Shown piece by piece: positions 56,524 through 64,000 of a DNA stretch of 64,000 nucleotides. Made by a program: the position numbers and the translations under genes. Within the stretch, counting starts at the first letter, position 1; the number at the start of each line of letters is the position of its first letter. The notes under the pieces were generated by a model. The model saw nothing but the letters and a program-made list of their open reading frames with translations, was not told the DNA's origin and ran no database searches. Location of the stretch: assembly GCA_002633025.1 (NCBI GenBank), contig NMRB01000958.1, positions 128,514 to 192,513 on the forward strand, written 5' to 3'. The stretch is from Notospermus geniculatus. Its lineage: Eukaryota > Nemertea > Pilidiophora > Heteronemertea > Lineidae.

Positions 56524-56609
56524 GTGATGCCTTACCATGACCATAGAGAATCAGTGAGCTTTCGCTGATGACGAATGGTGAAAAGCATTGCACGTCGTGA
56601 CGCGAGCGT

Positions 56610-57411
56610 ACCTATGTGTCCCGGGTTCTATGTGTCCCAGGTCCTTTGCGTCCCGGGTTCTATGGGTCCCAGGTCCTTTGCGTCCCGGGTTCTATACGTC
56701 CCTGAAGACAGTTATTTGTATGCAGGGTTCTATGTGTCCCGGGTTCCATGTGTCCCTCTCAGTTATGATTGGCCTTGTCGCCATTTTATTCTCAAGTGGA
56801 CTCGACCAACTCATATATTTCAATCATCATGGATAATGTTTGTATTAACTAAAATAAATCAGCGTTAGCATCAGCGGTAGCCTCAGAGTCCACCAGGGGG
56901 CTTCCACATTTTGTGATTTTCAAACAATTATAATATGTATCAAAATTCATAATACATGTAATTTTGTCCATTGACTATTCACCAGCTTTTTTCTACAGCA
57001 CCACCTGCATTTTGGAAGATTAAAAGTCTAATTAATTTTACAAAAACACGTAATTGTATTGAATATGAGTAATGATTTGTGGACATGTGGGCCGTGGAAC
57101 TACTGCTTTTCATGGTGGAAGTTGTACATTAATGCTAACGCGGATTTATTTCAGTTAAGACATGTTTATCCATGATGATCAAAATATGAGTACGTCGACT
57201 CCACCAGAAAATAAAATGGCGACAAGGCCAATCACATCTGAAACAGACACATGGAACCGGGGACACATAGAACCCTACCTACCAATAACTGGCTTTAGGG
57301 ACGCATAGAACCCGGGACGCAAAGGACCCGGGACATATAGAACCCTGCATACAAATAACTTCCTTTAGGGACGCATAGAACCCGGGACGCAAACGACCCG
57401 GGACACATAGG
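56610..57411. repeat. Foldback element with tandem-repeat arms (FB-like 2)
   Basis: The left arm (56610-56757) is a tandem array of ~17 bp units such as GGTTCTATGTGTCCCGG and GGTCCTTTGCGTCCCGG. The right arm (57246-57411) is the same array inverted (GGGACACATAGAACCC). Inner flanks also pair (GATTGGCCTTGTCGCCATTT / AAATGGCGACAAGGCCAATC). No coding region recognised inside. Confidence 0.9.
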
Positions 57412-57674
57412 GATGATCCCATCTTGACAGTCTAGCAGACGCCAGAGGCAGGTTGCCAGGATAATGCTCCTGTTCTTCAGCCACTGTATCCGAGTCGGAT
57501 ATCTATGCCTGAAGTATCGATGGGTGTCCATTTTGGAAGGTCTCGATTGTTCGTGTTCGGACTTGGAGGCATACTTTTTCCTGACCCAGACTGGCTACGG
57601 ATTTGAATGCATTACATGACGCATTTTAAACCGCACCAGGTTGATCACAGGAAAGTATGGGATGTAGGGCCTAT

Positions 57675-58396
57675 TACTGTATCGTATGCGTTAATCGGTC
57701 GGCCCGCGAAACTTGTTCGAATGGCAAATCGTTCAATATCCGCGGTCGAGGCCTAGTTAAGTTGATTACGCATCTCTCCATACAACACCAAGATACAGAG
57801 TGGCACAAAAAATTGACACACAAAATGATAATAAGCAAGAAGTCAATCTCCAGAATTCACAAATGTTCGACCCCAACCGGGGTCTTTTTCAAGTGGAACT
57901 TTACAATCTGAAACTACTGAGCTGAAACCCGAATGTGGAACTAACCTGTGTGGACAGGATGAGTGAGCAATTAAGGAAAGAATAGTGTCCAAGCCCCACG
58001 GATGGTTGCTGGACCTAATTAAGAGAGTGGATGTACTTAAGGAAAGAATAGTGCCCAAGCCCCACGGATGGTTGCTGGACCTAATTAAGAGAGTGGATGT
58101 AATTAAGGAGAAACTGATTTAGCTGAAAGAAAAGGGTTCTCCATACAACACCATGTCAATTCAAATGAATTTTCTGCTGGTGCACTATAGACTTTCTGTA
58201 GTGAGTAGGCCTTGGACAAGGAAGAAATTTGACACGATGGTCATTCACGCAAGCAATGAATGCAGACGAGTAGGCCTGAGCACTAATGAAATTGACGGAG
58301 CACGATTGATCAATCCGTCATCCGCGGGAATAATTAGCCTGAACCCGAATATTCAACGATTTTCCATTCGAACAGGTTTCGCGGGACGACCGAATA
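57675..58396. mobile_element. TIR element T1, copy 1
   Basis: Left TIR TACTGTATCGTATGCGTTAA then TCGGTCGGCCCGCGAAAC. Right TIR GATTTTCCATTCGAACAGG then TTTCGCGGGACGACCG, eroded at the tip. Opposite in orientation to copy 2 at 61050-61940. It carries an inserted segment at 57791-58137. Confidence 0.8.
57791..58137. mobile_element. Insertion in T1 copy 1 with 16 bp target duplication
   Basis: TCTCCATACAACACCA flanks it on both sides (57775-57790 and 58138-58153), while T1 copy 2 has that site once. It contains ATTGACACACAAAATGATAA, CCCCAACCGGGGTCTTTTTC (a word often seen near Penelope-like elements; identification is inference) and a ~66 bp tandem duplicate starting TTAAGGAAAGAATAGTG. Confidence 0.8.
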
Positions 58397-58398
58397 CA

Positions 58399-58937
58399 GA
58401 AGCTGTGTTTACAGCTAAGCAATTTTTCCAGGCCCGGGTTCGAATTTAACCCGGATCCATTGAATTTTCTGTCCACACCTATTATTCGTCTACGATATTG
58501 AACGCTGGCCATGCTATTTATAGACACATCACCCATTCAATTTTAGCAGACCGACACCTGTCGGTGGGCTCAGTAAACGTTTTAGCCCGGCATTTTTCTG
58601 TCCACACCTATGAAGTATAACCCGGATCAGACCCGCCGAGCGAAAGCGGGCTAAATTAGTCCGGCAATTTTTAACCCGCATCCGATTTTCATGGGTGTAA
58701 ACGCAAAAATGGAGGGTCAGAGCCGGTGTAACGTTTTTCAGTGTTGCCCGTGTGCCAGTGTGACATTACAATAGATTGACGGAATAAGCCGCGACTCGAC
58801 AATGAGCGACACACAGAGAAACAGCGAGTCCGTTTCCCAGTGTGTTCCGAACAATGGGAATCACACAGAAAAACGGCCACACTGAAATACGTTACACCTG
58901 GTCAGGCCCGGCAATTTCTTCAGGTGTAAACACAGCT
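58399..58937. repeat. Class B foldback with nested class C element
   Basis: AAGCTGTGTTTACAG at the left, GTGTAAACACAGCT at the right. AACCCGGATCC words pair inside. The class C element 58725-58898 sits in its right half. Confidence 0.7.
58725..58898. repeat. Class C element nested in a class B foldback
   Basis: GGTGTAACGTTTTTCAGTG at the left and CACTGAAATACGTTACACC at the right. Confidence 0.85.
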
Positions 58938-59041
58938 AATGTTTTCGCAAAGCCCCCGAAACGCCAACGCGAATGTCTATCCTTTTGTTCGGTGCTCTCT
59001 TCGTGGCATCGAATAATGGGTTTGGCGAAAACTTCCTATTA
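58938..59041. repeat. Partial class D hairpin
   Basis: TTTTCGCAAAGCCCCCGAAA and GGCGAAAACTTCCTATTAA; closest to 61134-61264 but with the left tip lost. Confidence 0.7.
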
Positions 59042-59473
59042 ACGCATACTACTTCTACCTCTCGTTCAATATTGTATACAATGAAATCTGACGTCATTCC
59101 AGGAGAATAGGCTTTGCTGGTGCAAGGAAAGCAAACGTGAAAGACCGGAGACACTAGAAGTTATGAAGTTACTGCATCGATCACAAATCATCAGACATGA
59201 CGGGAGGTCAGTAGTTAGGCAGAATGCCTTCAACAGGATTATTGGCCTACGAGACAATCGCCTTATTCCGATTCAACAAACCGCACTCATTCGACAAGTT
59301 CTCTTTTGATGATAGAATGTGGCAATCGGAGGTTATCACCAGAATGTGCAGCAAATATTCTGTTTTGCCTCTGGCAAGAGCTGGCCAGAAGCTGAAGTAT
59401 AATTTTAGTCCCCTTTAAACCTCTGACCAACAGTATACCAGGAGCAATGTCTCCCAACATTCGCCTCAGATTG
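59042..59473. other. 3' flank of the third GPCR
   Basis: No separate gene or repeat recognised; probably holds the 3' UTR of the receptor. Confidence 0.4.
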
Positions 59474-60508
59474 CTATTTTCGACCTTGTACGAACAGAAT
59501 TCGTAGTCTCTGCCGAAATCCTCTGTTCGATATACAGTAGACAATGAAATTCATTGCCGAGTCGACCACGATAAGGAAAAGGCCCGCCTTCCTGCTGTAT
59601 TCCTGAAACAAATTGCCAACTTCGATTTTCATCCCCGACAGCGTCACCATCCTATCAACTGCGGCAGGTGCTTCACAAAGTAGGTAAAGAAGACACACAG
59701 ACATGAGCATCACCGTTGCTTGCCTCTCAGCACGGTCAGCGTCACTGCTGCTCGAGGTGACGGTCATACTTGATCTCTTTCTTAAAGCCTTCCTCAGGGA
59801 ATGGAGCATTACAATATTCATCGATGAAATAAGAAAAAGTGGGCCAAAAAGTGAAGCTGTGATGTACATAAAACTCTCAAACCTTGTTGCCCAGGGCGGA
59901 ATTTCGAGGGAAAATTCAGGACGGCCCGTACAAGGGTTGGTTCCAGTGGTGGGGATGAGAGAAATGACGACTGGTGTTACGGATATTATTGACAGAACGA
60001 CGATTACAGTGCACATCACGCGAATGTTGCGTCCCGTGCAGTGCCTTCTTGCCCAGAGAGGAAATACGATATTCAGAAAACGTTCAAGTGTAGTCAGGAC
60101 AACAAGCCAGTTTCTTGATCTGAGTGTAATATGGTAAAATAGCAGAGTAACCGTGTAGAGTACACGAGAGAGGTACTTATCACCACGAGCAAACACCTCG
60201 ATTGGATTGGTGAAATACACAACAAGATGACGCACAGAGAAGTAGAAAAAACAAGAAATAAGAAAACTCATATCACCGCCAGCGAGCATGCGCAGTACAA
60301 GAAGAGACGTGGTCGATATGTTTGAAAGATGACGCAGCACTGCAAAATTGATGACGTTTAGCACAACTCCCACGATGACCACCGGTGTAATACCACACAT
60401 AAAAAGATAGAAGACATCGGCAAAGACTGTTTTGTAGACACATTCCTCATGTTCCTGGGTCCCTGCGATGGCGACCACTTGTGTACTGTGAGGTGCTGTT
60501 CCTGCCAT
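59474..60508 (-). CDS. FMRFamide-receptor-like class A GPCR, intact single exon
   Basis: A 344-residue seven-helix receptor of a third, distinct type. TM1 has N51. The DRY position reads LERFLNIVFPL (141-151), an ERF variant. ICL3 holds RKRSSM and a serine run (TVTSSSS, 250-255) that could be phosphorylated. TM6 reads LLCEAPA (277-283), close to the FMRFamide-receptor style. TM7 reads DSAMNFIVYC (316-325) followed by NRGFRQRL. There is a glycosylation site at NIS (63-65). The single exon ends at a stop at 59474. It lies between two inverted copies of TIR element T1. Class is clear; ligand unknown. Confidence 0.9.
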   Translation of the reverse strand: MAGTAPHSTQVVAIAGTQEHEECVYKTVFADVFYLFMCGITPVVIVGVVLNVINFAVLRHLSNISTTSLLVLRMLAGGDMSFLISCFFYFSVRHLVVYFTNPIEVFARGDKYLSRVLYTVTLLFYHITLRSRNWLVVLTTLERFLNIVFPLWARRHCTGRNIRVMCTVIVVLSIISVTPVVISLIPTTGTNPCTGRPEFSLEIPPWATRFESFMYITASLFGPLFLISSMNIVMLHSLRKALRKRSSMTVTSSSSDADRAERQATVMLMSVCLLYLLCEAPAAVDRMVTLSGMKIEVGNLFQEYSRKAGLFLIVVDSAMNFIVYCISNRGFRQRLRILFVQGRK

Positions 60509-61049
60509 GTTATTTCTAATTCAGAGGTTAGCTACGGTTCAAAACGTCCTGGATCCATCGCAAATCCAAGAAAACGATAGCACTGTTCTGGTTTCACGCG
60601 AGCACTTTGTCCATTATCACATTAGATAGGTTGTTATTTGAGTCGATGTTTGCATACTGATATTTTGACAAAGGGCTGTATTTCGCCTTATGAGCGTTCA
60701 GTGAATTGCAAGCTAAGAATCTATTTAACTCCACTCCGAAAAAAATTTTTCAAGCTTTTAGAATACGTTATATGAGATTTTTAATATGATATTCTTTTAT
60801 TTGGACCAAATGGGTGTAATATTTAGTAAGAAGTAACAACGGGGCATCAAAATGACATGTGTGAAATTCAACCTTAGAGGGAACTCTCGGATTACATAAT
60901 ATCAATTTGGAAGTGTGCCAGTGCTGGCTGATTTAACAATCTTTATTGAACCTGGCCATGGTGGTTTGAATGGCGAGGTAACTGGACCTTTGTGGTGTTT
61001 TTTGCGAATAAGATGTGTGTCTGAACATAGGGTATTCATGCATACCATG
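60509..61049. other. Upstream of the third GPCR; no gene seen
   Basis: AT-rich DNA that may include the receptor's promoter; no recognisable element. Confidence 0.4.
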
Positions 61050-61133
61050 TACTGTATAGTATGCGTTAATCGGTCGGCCCGCGAATCTTGTTCGTATTGA
61101 AAATCGTTGAATGTTCAGGTTCAGGGTAATTAG

Positions 61134-61264
61134 TAGGGAATTTTCGCAAAGCCCCCGAAACGCCATCGCGAACGTCTATCCTTTTGTTCGGTGCTCTCTT
61201 CGTGGCATCGAACAATGTGTTTGGTGTTCGCGTTGGCGTTTCGGGAGCTTTGCGAAAACTCCCT
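61134..61264. repeat. Class D hairpin in T1 copy 2
   Basis: TAGGGAATTTTCGCAAAGC and GCTTTGCGAAAACTCCCTA; CCCGAAACGCCATCGCGAAC pairs with GTTCGCGTTGGCGTTTCGGG. Confidence 0.85.
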
Positions 61265-61409
61265 AATGATCAACCCTCATCCGCGAGAATAGTGGTCCGA
61301 TCAATTTCATTAGTGCTAGGCCTACTCCTCTGGATTCATTGCTTGCGTGAATGACCATCGTGTCACATTTCTTCGTTGTCCAAGGCTTACTCACAACAAG
61401 AAAGTCTAT

Positions 61410-61784
61410 AGCCGTGGTTACACTACATAAAATCCCCGGGTTTTTTGCGGTCACACCTATGAATTGCCGGGCTTCAAGAAACCCGTGTCTGAAAAACGCG
61501 GGTTTTTCAGACACGCAATCTCGCCGTGCTTTTCGAAATCCCCGTGTGTTCGTTAGTTCTTCGCACGGCGACAGATGGCGCAGCCATTAAGTGACGTCGT
61601 TTTCGCGCCTCCGACAATGTGTGCCAATACAGAAATGACAGAAGAGTCAATGTTTGCAGCGCAACTGTCGCCGAGCTACTTAACTACAGTGTAGTAGTGT
61701 GACCTCTCGCCGGGATTTTCGTACACACGGGTTTGACACGGGTCTGGAAAAACACGGGTATTTTTATGTAGTGTAACCACGGCT
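61410..61784. repeat. Class B foldback in T1 copy 2 (empty site known)
   Basis: AGCCGTGGTTACACTACAT and ATGTAGTGTAACCACGGCT. Flanks GTCTAT and TATAGTGC rebuild GTCTATAGTGC, which is present uninterrupted (reverse complement) in T1 copy 1 at about 58184-58193. The duplication is TA or TAT. Confidence 0.9.
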
Positions 61785-62165
61785 TATAGTGCACCAGCAG
61801 AAAATTCATTTGAATTGACACTGGTGTTTGTACGGAGGAATGCGTAATCAACACTTAACTAGGCCTAGAACGCGGATATTCAACGATTTTCCATTCGAAC
61901 AAATTTCGCGGGCCGACCGATTAACGCATACTCTACAGTATATTGAACATAACTTGTGCGATCTTGAGTCTTGCACAGTGTTCGGTCTGCATGGACTGGG
62001 CATGGTTCGGTACAAACGACGCCGTTGTACGGTGTTGCCCAAATTCCCGCTAACAACGAACGCTCCCCAAATCGATGTCTCAAATTCAGCCCCCCCCCCC
62101 CTATAAAAAAATCTTCACCGGTAAATGACTGGTAAACCAGCTGGTAATTTGAGTGGTATTTGACT

Positions 62166-62583
62166 NTACACTGTAAATCTTCAACTGTAACACTTTTAAA
62201 ACACATATCAAGCGTTTTAAACAAAATACACGTGGATTTTGTGTACATTGTGACATGCGTTACGAAAATAAACACATAAACGCCAACTAAAACATGTCAC
62301 AAGTGTTGGGTTTTAAAACAGCCACAGCCCAAAAAACACACCAATAAAACACATCTAAAAAACACACCAATAAAACACATCTATTTCATATCCAATAAAA
62401 CACATACGGTAACATGTTTATAAACGCACCATTAGGCATTAGATGTGTTTTAATCTATGTGTTTTTGTGGCGTTTATGTGTTTATTTTCGTAACACATTT
62501 CACAATGTACTCAAAATCCACGTGTATTTTGTTTAAAACGTGTGATATGTGTTTTAAAAGTGTTACAGTTGCAACAGTGTAAT
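62166..62583. repeat. Long AT-rich foldback
   Basis: TACACTGTAAATC.. / ..GCAACAGTGTAA ends. AACTGTAACACTTTTAAAAC pairs with GTTTTAAAAGTGTTACAGTT, and ATAAACACATAAACGCCA with TGGCGTTTATGTGTTTAT. Confidence 0.85.
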
Positions 62584-63360
62584 GGATATCCCGCGGTGAG
62601 GGTCAGTTTCACTTTTGTTGACTTGTAAATGATGTCAATTAAACCTAGGTCTTCTGTGGAATAAAACTGCGGTCTGCCGTTGAAAAGAAACTCACAAGTG
62701 ATGTGTAACTCTGGCTAGGCCTTTCATAACTTGACCTGGATCGTGTATAGTCAATGATTCGTGTGGTTCGCAGGTTGACCGTGGTGGCCGGATAAGTCAT
62801 ATTATACAGTACGGTGAAAAATATATCGAACATGCATGATTCGAACAAAATGCGAATAGCGTGCCCTCAGGATAGTTTAGTCTTATGTAAACCACTCATC
62901 GAAATAACATTGCTGTGTAACTGTCCTCATGCTTTATTCTTTTCATTTATAGTGAACATACTCTAGATTCGTTCTTCTAAGGACACTTCAGATATTCATG
63001 CTGTAGCTTGCCTAGCCCACAATATAGTCCATACAAAGAATTTATTAATTCTATTCAACATAATTGACCAATGAGTGAGTCTTGCGTTACAGCTCTTTAT
63101 TTTGCCATGCATCTTTAATAGGGTAGGCGGTCATATGGGTGTTCAGTAAAGTAACCTTAGAAGAATAAATCTAGAGTACATACATACAAATAGCATTGCT
63201 CGATTCACACTATACGCGTGCCCAAAGAAACGTGCCTAGAATACCGAATAAGCTCTATACGTAATAAGGGCGTGGTCGGCAGCTTCGTTCATCTGCATAT
63301 CTCAGTATGACGGTTCCCAGGTCTCATACCACCTCCAGCATGTCCTTCTCTATAGGTGGT
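62584..63360. other. No gene seen
   Basis: No exon or clear repeat could be supported. Confidence 0.4.
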
Positions 63361-63369
63361 CCTACACAA

Positions 63370-63715
63370 TTTCCACGTTAAATTGATTTAATACCACCAT
63401 TAAATCGATATAATGTCCACATTAAACATTGTTAAATCAATCTGCTACTTCCGCCGATAAATACACAATCTACCAATCATAGGAGTTTTAGCGGCGGATG
63501 TGCATGGGCGCGATGTAGACATAAAATGGAATTAATGTCCAGACAGAAATTTTCTCTGATTGGTCGACTGTGCATTTATCGGCGGAAGTAGCTGCTTGAA
63601 TTGATGTCGACATTAAATCGAATTAATGTCCACATATAAAAATCAAATTCTATTGGTCGATTTAATGTATACAATATTAATTCGTTTGAATTAATGTGGA
63701 TATTAATTCAGTTTA
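63370..63715. repeat. AT-rich foldback, copy 2
   Basis: AATGTCCACATTAAA, GCTACTTCCGCCGATAAATA and CATTTATCGGCGGAAGTAGC repeat the pattern of 52905-53230. Confidence 0.8.
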
Positions 63716-64000
63716 CTCCGGCGTGCAATAGACGACGGGCAGCGAGACAGGTTGGTTTACGCTCCCCAGTCGCTTGCAGGTCGTCCGAGATCAAAAATTC
63801 CAATTTTACCACAGAGATGTCGTGTTGCTGTTTTGCAGTCGACCGTCTTCGGGTGATGTCGCCCGCCGTCGACCGACATTGCTCGGGACGATGATCGCTG
63901 ACGGCGATTGTTGCTTTAAGTTGTGGGAGTAACACCGCCCGCTTCCATTTACAAGATCCATTTTATGACAGCTTTGTAAAAGTAATCCAGGGTGATGTCG

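Larger units (their letters stand above)
61050..61940. mobile_element. TIR element T1, copy 2
   Basis: Left TACTGTATAGTATGCGTTAA then TCGGTCGGCCCGCG; right CGCGGGCCGACCGATTAACG then CATACTCTACAGTA. It contains two later hairpins (61134-61264 and 61410-61784). No transposase frame remains. Confidence 0.85.

Overview
The window is eukaryotic, almost certainly from a marine invertebrate animal. It has multi-exon genes with GT-AG introns, single-exon rhodopsin-class GPCRs, an SLC17-type carrier, C-type lectin and calcium-binding EGF domains joined by symmetrical phase-1 introns, CR1/L2-like LINE remnants, tRNA-derived SINEs, and an extreme load of foldback/MITE elements. The word TAGGCCTAC recurs many times. 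I cannot name the phylum: deuterostome (hemichordate, echinoderm, cephalochordate) and lophotrochozoan origins all fit. There are two assembly gaps (11874-12522 and 36589-36848) and two single Ns (1785, 62165). No CRISPR array or convincing functional RNA gene was seen; operons do not apply.

1-2.5 kb: the 3' half of an SLC17 anion-transporter gene (+ strand, four exons), followed by a decayed copy of its last exon. 2.5-20.7 kb: a birth-and-death array of one orphan GPCR family on the minus strand. It has one intact receptor (5870-6940) and at least six broken copies. At least four copies of a conserved ~0.6-0.9 kb block upstream of the start codon are present, and a 1.57 kb piece of this non-coding DNA is tandemly duplicated. 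The array is cut by two LINE remnants, a SINE, hairpin MITEs, and a probable small PAN/apple-domain gene at 16.0-16.9 kb (+ strand).

20.7-30.4 kb: repeats around a second intact single-exon GPCR (25300-26445, minus). 30.6-52.2 kb: one large minus-strand gene that I assembled by splice phase. It encodes a signal peptide, two C-type lectin domains (two exons each) and a single 2.3 kb exon with 19 EGF domains. The signal-peptide exon exists in two phase-compatible copies (49863-49938 and 52109-52157) inside a duplicated ~0.8 kb 5' region. Its introns are packed with foldbacks. 52.7-64 kb: foldbacks around a third intact single-exon GPCR (59474-60508, minus).

The most unusual feature is the foldback DNA. 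Hairpins with unrelated interiors carry recurring terminal motifs, for example GGGCCGTATTCATAAA, AAGCTGYGTTCACAC, GGTGTAACGTTTTTCAGTG, ATAGGGAGGTTTCG, TTAAAGG and CAGTGGAACC. Several show short target-site duplications. Two large elements (45.1-45.9 and 56.6-57.4 kb) have arms built from short tandem repeats, like Drosophila Foldback elements. Two copies of one TIR element serve as empty-site controls for later insertions. Functionally the window holds membrane receptors, a carrier and a secreted adhesion-type protein; I see no sign that these genes act in one pathway.
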